Source: Endobugula sp965214375 (GTDB lineage Bacteria; Pseudomonadota; Gammaproteobacteria; Pseudomonadales; Cellvibrionaceae). Taken from it: DNA of 64,000 nucleotides. Below are positions 47,319 through 55,892 of the stretch, piece by piece. Location: NCBI GenBank assembly GCA_965214375.1, contig OZ243947.1, positions 1,364,001 through 1,428,000 of the forward strand, in the 5' to 3' direction. The translations under genes were made by a program, and so were the position numbers. Each line of letters starts with the position of its first letter. The first letter of the stretch is position 1. The notes below the pieces were generated by a model. The model saw only the letters and a program-made list of their open reading frames with translations, was not told where the DNA came from and searched no databases.

Positions 47319-47417
47319 TTACCGAAAAGTGCCTTTCAAGACACGCATAAATACTTCCCTGTAGCTCGTTTCCGGCATCCCTGCCTCCAACGGTCTTGAA
47401 TGGCACATTTTCGGTAA
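47319..47417. repeat. palindromic intergenic repeat, copy A
   Basis: 99 bp with arms of about 24 bases (TTACCGAAAA...CAAGAC and GTCTTG...TTTTCGGTAA). Its core is nearly identical to copy C at 55638-55738 (shared words GACACGC, AAATAC, CCCTGTA, GCTCGTTTCCGGCATCC, TGCCTCCAACGGTCTT). It codes for nothing and lies between rpsG and fusA. Confidence 0.9.
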
Positions 47418-47468
47418 CTGACACGCTGTGCCTATAATTAATGTATAAGTTAGTGCGATGTATCAGGG

Positions 47469-47568
47469 TGTTTACGTATAGATTCATGAGACCGTCAGCA
47501 GCAGGGATGCTGCTGCCGAGCTTACATGGACGTATTCGCAGCGTGTCGAGTGAAGCTATACGTAAACG
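47469..47568. repeat. palindromic intergenic repeat, copy B (opposite orientation, diverged)
   Basis: Arms TGTTTACGTATAG and CTATACGTAAACG flank a core (GCAGGGATGCTGCTGCCGAGC, then GCAGCGTGTC) that resembles the reverse complement of copies A and C. It sits 51 bp from copy A. Confidence 0.75.
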
Positions 47569-47607
47569 CTCATCAACAACGATCAGCTTTTCTAAAATGT
47601 TGCATAC

Positions 47608-47636
47608 AAAAAAGGCAGCTATTATAGCTGCCTTTT
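47608..47636 (-). terminator. terminator-like hairpin between rpsG and fusA
   Basis: AAAAGGCAGCTA / TAGCTGCCTTTT with a 3-base loop and T runs on both strands, 45 bases after the rpsG stop. It should cut rpsLG transcription before fusA, at least in part. Confidence 0.85.
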
Positions 47637-47680
47637 CTACATAACTAATAGCGCAATAACGCATATTAGGAATGCTTCGG

Positions 47681-48151
47681 TTAGAAGCGGTAGTGAGAGA
47701 ACGCTTTGTTCGCTTCCGCCATACGGTGAACGTCTTCACGCTTCTTCACTGCGCCACCCTTACCTTGTGATGCATCCATCATTTCACCTGCCAAACGCGC
47801 TGGCATGGACTTTTCACTACGGTTACGGGCATATTCTACTAACCAGCGCATTGCCAGTGCTTCACGACGTGCTGGACGTACCTCAAAAGGTACTTGATAG
47901 GTTGCACCACCCACACGGCGAGATTTTACTTCCACCAATGGGGCAATGTTTTCCAGTGCTTCGTTAAACAGTTCCAATGCATCTTTATCTGCTTTATTAG
48001 CAACCAAATCCAGAGCGCCATAAACAATACGCTCTGCAACGGCTTTTTTACCGCTAATCATTAGAATATTCATAAATTTCGCTAAGGTGACATTCCCGTA
48101 CTTAGGATCAGGAAGAATCTCACGCTTGGCGACGACTCGTCTTCTTGGCAT
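47681..48151 (-). CDS. rpsG: 30S ribosomal protein S7
   Basis: A 156-residue S7 (MPRRRVVAKREILPDPKYGN; VGGATYQVPFEVRPARREALAMRWLV). It organises the 30S head and, in E. coli, represses the str operon post-transcriptionally. It follows rpsL by 139 bp and is followed by a strong terminator, unlike the usual tight link to fusA. Confidence 0.99.
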   Translation of the reverse strand: MPRRRVVAKREILPDPKYGNVTLAKFMNILMISGKKAVAERIVYGALDLVANKADKDALELFNEALENIAPLVEVKSRRVGGATYQVPFEVRPARREALAMRWLVEYARNRSEKSMPARLAGEMMDASQGKGGAVKKREDVHRMAEANKAFSHYRF

Positions 48152-48290
48152 TGTAATTCGCCTCTTTTTGGCCTCGGCCGTTGTTCAGGTTAAACCCAAG
48201 ACTATGTGCTTACTATAAACAAAGCGCCACGCTTGGCCTTACTCTTGGTTAAAAATGTGTCTAAAAAACGCTAAACACCTAAGTGATAAA

Positions 48291-48662
48291 TTACTTAGGA
48301 CGTTTAGTACCGTACTTGGAACGACCCTGTTTACGATCCGCAACACCGGATGTATCCAGACTACCGCGAACCGTGTGATAACGAACACCGGGCAAGTCTT
48401 TTACACGACCGCCGCGGATCAATACCACGCTATGCTCTTGCAGGTTGTGACCCTCACCACCGATGTACGAAGTCACCTCAAAGCCATTAGTCAGGCGTAC
48501 ACGACACACTTTACGCAATGCCGAGTTTGGTTTCTTCGGAGTCGTGGTATAAACACGGGTGCAAACACCGCGTTTTTGAGGGTTACCTTGCAATGCAGGT
48601 ACGTCACTCTTTTGTACTTTACGCTTTCTAGGCTTACGAACCAATTGGTTGATCGTTGCCAT
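48291..48662 (-). CDS. rpsL: 30S ribosomal protein S12
   Basis: A 123-residue S12 starting MATINQLVRKPRKRKVQKSD, with the decoding-centre loop KKPNSALRKVCRV and the second loop containing GGRVKDLPGVRYH. Lys in KKPNSA is wild type at the usual streptomycin-resistance site. The frame is open five codons upstream, but GGAG lies 9 bases before the ATG at 48662. First gene of the str operon. Confidence 0.98.
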   Translation of the reverse strand: MATINQLVRKPRKRKVQKSDVPALQGNPQKRGVCTRVYTTTPKKPNSALRKVCRVRLTNGFEVTSYIGGEGHNLQEHSVVLIRGGRVKDLPGVRYHTVRGSLDTSGVADRKQGRSKYGTKRPK

Positions 48663-48734
48663 GAAATATAACTCCAACGTTAAAAATTAATAAAAACCCA
48701 TAGCAGGGCAATCCCCAAAAATCAGGGGTGGCAA

Positions 48735-48763
48735 ATTGTACGGATTTCACAAGAAAGAGTCAA
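48735..48763 (-). promoter_or_regulatory. sigma-70 promoter of rpsL-rpsG
   Basis: On the minus strand TTGACT (48763-48758) and TACAAT (48740-48735) are 17 bases apart. The leader of about 65 bases contains a CCCC-GGGG hairpin at 48713-48728. Confidence 0.82.
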
Positions 48764-48830
48764 TAAAACAATCCAAAAACAGTGTAAATAAGAATTTATA
48801 CTTAATGGAAAGAACATATGCCATTTACAA

Positions 48831-49313
48831 GTGTCAACATATGTAGATACTCTTAAGTTATTACTATTAATACCAAGGAAAAACCATAAATATAAAAAGT
48901 ACCTGACCTTACCTAATATACTCTGTGCCTTTATTGCCTTTGTCTTTCTTCAATCCTTACCCTTTAAGTTTTCCAATCATGTAAATACACAACACATTTT
49001 TGGCACTCTGGATGAGTGGTCTGGTTTTGACTGGTTTGGCGCTTATGGAGGCTATCTGGTAGGCACATCCGAGCTGATTGCTGTTATCCTGTTATTTACT
49101 GCATGAAGAGGTTTTGGCTCCATTATGGCTGCTGGTATTATGACTGGCGCTATCTACTTTCATCTATTTACACCGCTAGGGATTGTTATGCCTAATATTG
49201 ACCCAGCCACAGGTGCACAAATAGGCGATGATGGCGGCGCTCTTTTCGTGATGGCGTGTATCACTTGGGTCTGCGCTATTATTGTTTCCGTACTTGAATA
49301 TCGCAATCCTTAA
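48831..49313 (+). pseudogene. DoxX-like membrane protein with in-frame TGA
   Basis: About 160 codons in one frame, interrupted by TGA at 49104-49106. The four hydrophobic segments and the words FLQSLPFKFS, GTSELIAVILLF and MTGAIYFHLFTPLGI fit the DoxX-like family. The context LLFTA-stop-RGFGSIMAAG suggests a Trp (TGG) or Arg (CGA) codon was lost. The start is approximate; no strong ribosome site is visible. Confidence 0.75.
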
Positions 49314-49389
49314 AGCGCGTTAAGCAAATTCCTAACAAAACCCGCTTAAGTCATATCTTTTCTTGGGCATTAAAGTATAAAAGTCTATA

Positions 49390-50295
49390 ATGCAGCATGT
49401 ATTTTGGACTTTTATAACTTTTATGCCATTTATGATAAAACTATTTGTTAAGACCAGCCTGTTTTTCCTGTTAGTACTTTCCCCACAGACTTACTCCGAG
49501 AAAGACCACGATATCGAATCCCTTTGCAATGAAATCGGTAATAAACTGGGTAGTGTTAGTATCCAGGATTGTTTGCAGCAAAACCTGCTTGATAGCGGTC
49601 ATAATTCTACGCAAGGGCGGCCTTTAGCGTACAAGGAATATCCACCATTACCTTCACGCGAACCATTAGGCAGGGTTTTACTGATGGGAGGTATGCACGG
49701 TGACGAATATTCTACCTATTCCATTATATTTAAATGGATGAACACATTGAACAAGCATCATTCCGGTTTATTTCATTGGACTGTAGTGCCTGGCTTAAAC
49801 CCTGATGGATTATTGCGAAGTAAATCACAACGACAAAATGCCAACGGTGTCGATATTAATCGTAATTTCCCATCAAAAGACTGGGATGAGCTAGCTCTCA
49901 AGTATTGGAAAAATCGTACCAATGAAAATCCACGTCGTTATCCTGGCCCCTATGCCAAAAGTGAGTCGGAGACACAATGGTTTGTCGAAACCATCGAAAA
50001 TTTCAAGCCCGACGTCATTATTGCGGTTCATGCGCCCTATGGTTTAGTTGACTTTGACGGTGAAGTGCCCGCACCCAAGCAACTGGGTCGCCTGAAATTA
50101 CGTTTACTGGGAACCTATCCAGGATCATTGGGACGCTATGCAGCAAAGGATTCAAACATTCCTGTGATTACCGTAGAACTGGCATCCGCTGGCAGCATGC
50201 CTTCACGGCAGGAGATCAGTCGTATCTGGGTAGATCTTGTACGCTGGTTGCGTAAGGAAGTGCCAAACGCGAAAAAGCTGCAAAGGACACTGTGA
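49390..50295 (+). CDS. M14-family zinc carboxypeptidase, MpaA-like (secreted)
   Basis: A 301-residue zinc peptidase with a signal sequence (hydrophobic at about 15-31; a later start at residue 12 or 15 is possible). Zinc ligands are His103 and Glu106 (MHGDE) and His214 (VHAPYG). Also present are NPDG at 137-140, the substrate-binding NRN at 157-159 and catalytic Glu263 (TVELAS). The closest well-known type is murein-peptide amidase MpaA. It ends 22 bp from the convergent L,D-transpeptidase gene, another cell-wall enzyme. Confidence 0.88.
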   Translation: MQHVFWTFITFMPFMIKLFVKTSLFFLLVLSPQTYSEKDHDIESLCNEIGNKLGSVSIQDCLQQNLLDSGHNSTQGRPLAYKEYPPLPSREPLGRVLLMGGMHGDEYSTYSIIFKWMNTLNKHHSGLFHWTVVPGLNPDGLLRSKSQRQNANGVDINRNFPSKDWDELALKYWKNRTNENPRRYPGPYAKSESETQWFVETIENFKPDVIIAVHAPYGLVDFDGEVPAPKQLGRLKLRLLGTYPGSLGRYAAKDSNIPVITVELASAGSMPSRQEISRIWVDLVRWLRKEVPNAKKLQRTL

Positions 50296-50316
50296 AGAAT
50301 TTAAGCAAGGTAGCGG

Positions 50317-51273
50317 TTAACCACCACCTTCATAAATAATACGCCAAACATTATCCGGCTCCAATTTCCATATTTGGCGTTTCCAACCTTTTGACTGGAA
50401 ATTACTACTACTATAGGTTTGGTAGTATTCAACCCACATCATATTCTCTTCAGCAGGATAGGCATAGATGCCAACATCGGATATATTGATATCAATAAAT
50501 TTTTTATGTTTGTTTATGCGCTTTTTATACGCATCCCACTGTTCTTTATTTTTATCTTCGCTGGAAAAATCTTGGGAGTAAAACGCAAGATAGGGCTCAT
50601 CCCTCAATGTTTCCCAAGTCACTTGCCATTCATCTAAACGCTGATGCAGTTGCTTACGAAGTTTTGTGACTTGTTTAACAGGCACCATAATGACCTTGGG
50701 GGTCATGACGATATAGGTATAACCAATATCAATATATTTTTTAATTTTATCAATATCATTATTCGATAAAACAATACAACCATCACTGTCTAACAATGGA
50801 CGCGTTTTGTCAGTAGTGCCAATAGGTTCTGCATGCAACCAAATACCATGACCAGTACGCTTATGACGACGATCCCAAGCATTGGGGTAGTTAACCGGAT
50901 AAGCGGCATTACCATAAAAATCATCTAGTTGTTGAGGCGACAAATAACTGGTCACACGATAGACCCCTACTGGCGTCTTACTATCACCTTCAAGTGTCTT
51001 ACCAAAACCGTGTTTTCCAATAGAACTTTCCATCGTTTCAACCAGTAAAAACTGGCCCTCATCAATGCGTTCATACACATATAGCTTGCCTGTGGTCAGC
51101 TCGGAAATAATGCTGTAACGATACCGAGTAGCTACATCAATTAAAGATTTAGGCTGTAATTTATGATCGGGAAGAAGTTTAAAATCGAACGGGTCGGAAT
51201 AGGCGACTCCGGTATATAACAAGGATGCTATGAATAATAGTAACTGTATAATACGAATCAAAACAGATATCAC
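50317..51273 (-). CDS. L,D-transpeptidase (YkuD/YafK-like) with C-terminal SnoaL-like domain
   Basis: A 318-residue protein with a signal peptide (about 25 residues), then a catalytic domain with HGIWLH (142-147) and SDGC (163-166, nucleophile Cys166). The Arg usually two residues after the Cys is not present (GCIVLS). Residues about 215-318 form an NTF2/SnoaL-like domain ending GWKRQIWKLEPDNVWRIIYEGG. Expected in the periplasm, acting on peptidoglycan or attached proteins. It lies between rpoC and rpsL on their strand, just after the rpoC terminator. Confidence 0.88.
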   Translation of the reverse strand: MISVLIRIIQLLLFIASLLYTGVAYSDPFDFKLLPDHKLQPKSLIDVATRYRYSIISELTTGKLYVYERIDEGQFLLVETMESSIGKHGFGKTLEGDSKTPVGVYRVTSYLSPQQLDDFYGNAAYPVNYPNAWDRRHKRTGHGIWLHAEPIGTTDKTRPLLDSDGCIVLSNNDIDKIKKYIDIGYTYIVMTPKVIMVPVKQVTKLRKQLHQRLDEWQVTWETLRDEPYLAFYSQDFSSEDKNKEQWDAYKKRINKHKKFIDINISDVGIYAYPAEENMMWVEYYQTYSSSNFQSKGWKRQIWKLEPDNVWRIIYEGGG

Positions 51274-51320
51274 CTTAATTCCTAGATACTGAACATAATG
51301 ACCTGAATATAATAAACAAA

Positions 51321-51347
51321 AACCCTCCCATAAGGGAGGTTTTTTTA
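51321..51347 (-). terminator. terminator after rpoC
   Basis: AACCCTCCC / AGGGAGGTT with a 3-base loop and T runs on both strands, 14 bases past the rpoC stop. Confidence 0.9.
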
Positions 51348-51360
51348 CGATCTACACTAT

Positions 51361-54300
51361 TTAGCTTGTACTTGATTGCAAGGCTTCTGTTAGTGCTGCT
51401 TCGATCTCTTCAGCGCTAACACCTTCACTTGAATCAATTTCAGCCTGACGTTTACGCTTACGATCCTCATGATAAGCCAAACCAGTACCGGCAGGGATCA
51501 AACGACCCACAACCACGTTCTCTTTCAAGCCACGCAGGTCATCTTTTTTACCTGTTACGGCTGCTTCTGTCAGAACACGTGTTGTTTCTTGGAAGGATGC
51601 CGCAGAGATAAAGGATTCTGTCGCCAATGACGCCTTGGTAATACCCAGGAGCTGACGTTCAAAACGTGCGGGCATTTTATCCTCTGTACGTAGCTTCTCG
51701 TTTTGCTCAAGAATTTCATTAAACTCAACTTGTTCGCCTTTCACAAAGGTTGATTCACCCATGTGCGTCACTTCAACTTTACGCAACATTTGACGAACAA
51801 TGGTTTCAATATGCTTATCATTAATTTTTACGCCTTGTATACGATAAACATCCTGAATTTCGTTAGTAATGTAATTCGCTAACGCTTCAACACCTTGTAA
51901 ACGAAGAATATCGTGTGGGTTACTTGGGCCATCAGAAACCACCTCACCTTTTTCAACCTGTTCACCTTCGAACACAGTTAATTGACGGTGTTTTGGAATC
52001 AGTACTTCATAGTGGTCGGAACCATCCTCTAATGGCTTGCCATCAGTAGGCGTAATCATCAAGCGAACTTTACCTTTGGTCTCTTTACCAAAACTGACCG
52101 TGCCGGAAATTTCAGCCAGAATAGAGGGCTCTTTTGGTTTCCGCGCTTCAAACAAGTCAGCAACACGCGGCAGACCACCCGTAATATCACGGGTCTTCGA
52201 ACCTTCCTGAGGAATACGTGCAATAATATCACCGACACCAATATCATCACCGTCGTTCAAACTCAAAATCGCTTTTGCGGGCAACATGTAATGCGCAGGC
52301 ACATTGGTATTGGCCAATGTCAGCTCTTTACCTTTAGCATCAACCAAGGTAATGGCTGGCTTCAAGTCTTTACCTGACGCAGGGCGTTCTGCTGGATCCA
52401 TAATTTCAATAGAGGTAAGCCCGGTCAACTCATCCGTTTGACGACGAATAGACAAGCCATCTTCCATACCAGAGAAGGCAACCTTACCTGCCACTTCAGT
52501 GATAATCGGGTGAGTATGCGGGTCCCATTTTGCAATTGTGGCGCCACCTTCAACTGCATCACCATCATGCACAGAAATGACGGCACCGTATGGAATCTTG
52601 TAACGCTCACGCTCACGACCACTACCATCAGCAACCGCTAATTCGCCGGAACGAGAAACGGCAACCAGTTCCTTATTGACGTTTTCAACCGTCTTCACAT
52701 TGTGTAAGCGTACGGTACCTTCTTGTTTTACCTGCACACTATCAACAGCAGACGCACGACTTGCCGCACCACCAATATGGAAAGTCCGCATGGTTAACTG
52801 CGTACCCGGTTCACCAATAGATTGTGCAGCAATAACACCCACTGCTTCACCCACATTAACAAGGTGACCTCGAGCCAAATCACGGCCATAACATTTAGAA
52901 CAAATACCATACCGGGTGGTACAAGTAATGGCTGAGCACACGACAATCTCATCAATGCCTTGTTCTTCGATAAATTCAACCAGACCTTCATCAATCATGG
53001 TGCCTGCTGCAAGCAATACCTCACCGGAAGCGTCCACAACATCTTTAGCCACTACACGACCAAGAACACGTTCACCCAATGGATCGATAATATCACCACC
53101 TTCGATCACCGGGGTCATAACTAAACCTTCTTCGGTACCACAATCATTTTCAGTAACGACCAAGTCTTGTGCCACATCCACCAAACGACGCGTCAGATAA
53201 CCCGAGTTTGCGGTTTTCAATGCGGTATCTGCCAAACCTTTACGGGCACCGTGAGTCGAAATAAAGTACTGCAGTACGTTCAAACCTTCACGGAAGTTTG
53301 CAGTAATCGGCGTTTCAATAATTGAACCATCCGGACGCGCCATCAAACCACGCATACCCGCCAACTGACGAATCTGTGCAGGTGAACCACGCGCACCAGA
53401 GTCGGCATACATATAAACAGAATTATAAGAATCTTGCTGCTCTTCTTCACCATCACGATTAACCACAGACTCTTTGGAGATACCTTCCATCATTGACTTG
53501 GCAACCAAGTCATTGGCTCGCGACCAAATATCAATAACCTTATTGTACTTCTCACCTTGTGTGACCAAACCGGAAGCAAACTGGCTTTCAATTTCTTTTA
53601 CTTCATTATCCGCGCAAGCAATTATGTCTGCTTTGCTTTCTGGAATTTCAAAGTCGTTAACACCAATAGACGAACCGGAACGAGTTGAGAACTTATAACC
53701 CATATACATCAGTTGGTCGGCAAAAATAACCGTCGCCTTCAAACCAACGACGCGGTAACAGAAGTTAATGGTTTTAGAAATTGCCTTTTTAACCATAGGC
53801 AAATTAACCATATCAAATGGCACTCCTTCAGGAACAATTTCCCAGAAAAGAATGCGACCAACGGTAGTGTCTACCAACATGGATTTTTCTTGTCTATCAC
53901 CCGCTTCATTCGTCGTCACTTCATTGATACGAACTTTAATGCGCGCTTGCAGATGAACCTGATCAGCATAATAAGCACGAGACACCTCAGCCACATCGGC
54001 AAAGACCATGCCTTCACCTTTGGCATTGATACGGTCACGCGTCATCCAGTACAAACCCAGAACAACGTCTTGCGAAGGTACAATAATCGGCTCACCGGAT
54101 GCTGGTGATAAAATATTGTTGGTTGACATCATCAAAGCACGGGCTTCCAACTGCGCTTCAATCGTCAGTGGAACGTGAACGGCCATCTGGTCACCATCAA
54201 AGTCAGCGTTATACGCCGCACACACTAAGGGGTGCAACTGAATTGCTTTACCTTCAATCAGTACAGGTTCAAACGCCTGAATACCCAAACGGTGAAGTGT

Positions 54301-55581
54301 CGGTGCACGGTTAAGTAATACTGGGTGCTCACGAATCACTTCATCAAGAATATCCCATACGACGGATTCTTCACGCTCAACCATTTTCTTGGCAGCTTTA
54401 ATGGTTGTTGCCAAACCACGCAATTCCAACTTGCTAAAGATAAAGGGCTTAAACAATTCCAATGCCATTTTCTTAGGCAAACCACACTGATGTAAACGCA
54501 AAGTCGGACCCGTTACAATCACCGAACGACCTGAGTAATCAACACGCTTACCTAGCAGGTTTTGACGGAAACGACCATGCTTTCCTTTAATCATATCCGC
54601 TAAAGATTTTAATGGACGCTTGTTAGAGCCTGTGATCGCACGACCACGACGACCGTTATCTAATAGTGCATCGACAGACTCTTGCAACATACGCTTTTCG
54701 TTACGCACAATAATGTCGGGCGCATTAAGGTCTAATAGGCGCTTCAAACGATTGTTACGGTTGATCACACGACGATAAAGATCATTCAAATCAGACGTCG
54801 CAAAACGACCGCCGTCCAGAGGAACCAACGGACGCAGATCAGGTGGAAGAACCGGCAAGGCTTCCATGACCATCCACTCAGGCTTGTTACCTGAGAAGTG
54901 GAAAGCTTCCAACAACTTCAGACGCTTGGATAGCTTCTTAATTTTAGTCTCCGAATTGGTTTCAGGAATTTCTTGGCGCAAGCGATTAATTTCTTCTTCA
55001 AGAACGATATCGCTCATCAAATCCTGAATCGCTTCAGCACCCATTTTAGCTTCGAACTCATCAGGAAATTCTTCCATCGCTTCGAAGTATTGCTCATCGG
55101 TCAACAACTGGCCTTTTTCCAGTGTCGTCATCCCGGGGTCAGTCACCACATAGGATTCAAAATACAACACACGCTCAATACTGCGCAGTGTCATATCCAG
55201 CAATAAACCAATACGGCTTGGCAATGATTTCAAAAACCAGATATGTGCAACCGGACTCGCCAGCTCAATATGGCCCATGCGCTCACGACGAACTTTTGCC
55301 AAGGTCACTTCAACACCACATTTTTCACAAATAATACCGCGGTGTTTCATACGCTTGTATTTACCACACAAGCACTCGTAATCTTTTACCGGGCCAAAAA
55401 TTTTGGCGCAGAATAAACCTTCACGCTCTGGCTTGAAGGTACGATAATTAATCGTCTCTGGTTTCTTTACCTCACCAAACGACCACGAACGAATCATTTC
55501 CGGTGAAGCCAAACCGATGCGAATCGCATCGAATTCATCATTTTGTCCCTGGGACTTCAGCAAGTTGAGTAAGTCTTTCAA
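51361..55581 (-). CDS. rpoC: DNA-directed RNA polymerase subunit beta'
   Basis: A 1406-residue beta' subunit. The N-terminal zinc finger is CLCGKYKRMKHRGIICEKCGVEV (about 70-92), the active-site magnesium motif is NADFDGDQM, and the second zinc site lies near TCTTRYGICSKCYGRDLARG. Length is normal for gammaproteobacteria. It is separated from rpoB by 311 bp carrying a palindromic repeat, much more than usual. Confidence 0.99.
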   Translation of the reverse strand: MKDLLNLLKSQGQNDEFDAIRIGLASPEMIRSWSFGEVKKPETINYRTFKPEREGLFCAKIFGPVKDYECLCGKYKRMKHRGIICEKCGVEVTLAKVRRERMGHIELASPVAHIWFLKSLPSRIGLLLDMTLRSIERVLYFESYVVTDPGMTTLEKGQLLTDEQYFEAMEEFPDEFEAKMGAEAIQDLMSDIVLEEEINRLRQEIPETNSETKIKKLSKRLKLLEAFHFSGNKPEWMVMEALPVLPPDLRPLVPLDGGRFATSDLNDLYRRVINRNNRLKRLLDLNAPDIIVRNEKRMLQESVDALLDNGRRGRAITGSNKRPLKSLADMIKGKHGRFRQNLLGKRVDYSGRSVIVTGPTLRLHQCGLPKKMALELFKPFIFSKLELRGLATTIKAAKKMVEREESVVWDILDEVIREHPVLLNRAPTLHRLGIQAFEPVLIEGKAIQLHPLVCAAYNADFDGDQMAVHVPLTIEAQLEARALMMSTNNILSPASGEPIIVPSQDVVLGLYWMTRDRINAKGEGMVFADVAEVSRAYYADQVHLQARIKVRINEVTTNEAGDRQEKSMLVDTTVGRILFWEIVPEGVPFDMVNLPMVKKAISKTINFCYRVVGLKATVIFADQLMYMGYKFSTRSGSSIGVNDFEIPESKADIIACADNEVKEIESQFASGLVTQGEKYNKVIDIWSRANDLVAKSMMEGISKESVVNRDGEEEQQDSYNSVYMYADSGARGSPAQIRQLAGMRGLMARPDGSIIETPITANFREGLNVLQYFISTHGARKGLADTALKTANSGYLTRRLVDVAQDLVVTENDCGTEEGLVMTPVIEGGDIIDPLGERVLGRVVAKDVVDASGEVLLAAGTMIDEGLVEFIEEQGIDEIVVCSAITCTTRYGICSKCYGRDLARGHLVNVGEAVGVIAAQSIGEPGTQLTMRTFHIGGAASRASAVDSVQVKQEGTVRLHNVKTVENVNKELVAVSRSGELAVADGSGRERERYKIPYGAVISVHDGDAVEGGATIAKWDPHTHPIITEVAGKVAFSGMEDGLSIRRQTDELTGLTSIEIMDPAERPASGKDLKPAITLVDAKGKELTLANTNVPAHYMLPAKAILSLNDGDDIGVGDIIARIPQEGSKTRDITGGLPRVADLFEARKPKEPSILAEISGTVSFGKETKGKVRLMITPTDGKPLEDGSDHYEVLIPKHRQLTVFEGEQVEKGEVVSDGPSNPHDILRLQGVEALANYITNEIQDVYRIQGVKINDKHIETIVRQMLRKVEVTHMGESTFVKGEQVEFNEILEQNEKLRTEDKMPARFERQLLGITKASLATESFISAASFQETTRVLTEAAVTGKKDDLRGLKENVVVGRLIPAGTGLAYHEDRKRKRQAEIDSSEGVSAEEIEAALTEALQSSTS

Positions 55582-55892
55582 GGCTCTTCCTCCAATTATA
55601 GGGGCTTATGTAACACCAGTTATGGTGAAGCTTTTACTCACCGAAAGATGTCATGCAAGACACGCTGTAAATACATCCCTGTACGCTCGTTTCCGGCATC
55701 CATGCCTCCAACGGTCTTTCATGACACCATTTCGGTGACATTTAAAATCAGTTTACTTAAAAATAGTGATTTTTGTTTGCTGCCGAGGAAGCACCGCACG
55801 GAGAACCGGAATGTACACGTAGTACCTGAGCCGATTCTATCCTAAAAAAAGGAGTACGGCGCTAACAAAGGCAGCGACCAAAAAGCGCATTT
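55582..55892. other. rpoB-rpoC intergenic region
   Basis: 311 bp without a gene. It holds palindromic repeat copy C (55638-55738) and a less clear GC-rich stretch at about 55779-55835 (GCTGCCGAGGAAGCACCGCAC). I see no obvious promoter or terminator. Confidence 0.8.
55638..55738. repeat. palindromic intergenic repeat, copy C
   Basis: 101 bp with arms of about 24 bases (TCACCGAAA...CAAGAC and GGTCTT...TTTCGGTGA) and a core nearly identical to copy A near 47.4 kb. As RNA it would fold into one long hairpin in the rpoBC message. Confidence 0.9.

Larger units (their letters stand above)
47269..47680. other. rpsG-fusA intergenic region
   Basis: 412 bp without a believable gene. From rpsG towards fusA it holds a strong terminator-like hairpin (47608-47636), a palindrome of about 100 bp (47469-47568) and a second palindromic repeat (47319-47417). 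In most gammaproteobacteria this gap is under 100 bp. I see no convincing fusA promoter. Confidence 0.8.

Noticed and set aside
47290..47739. 149-codon minus-strand ORF over the rpsG-fusA gap
   Set aside because: It runs through the terminator and palindromic repeats and overlaps rpsG out of frame, with no protein-like features.
49104..49106. TGA in the DoxX-like gene as a selenocysteine codon
   Set aside because: No SECIS-like hairpin is apparent after it, the family is not known as selenoproteins, and neighbouring genes show ordinary nonsense lesions.
25041..49313. All broken genes being sequencing or assembly errors
   Set aside because: Not excluded without reads, but lesions are confined to accessory genes while more than 35 kb of core coding sequence is clean, which random error would not produce.
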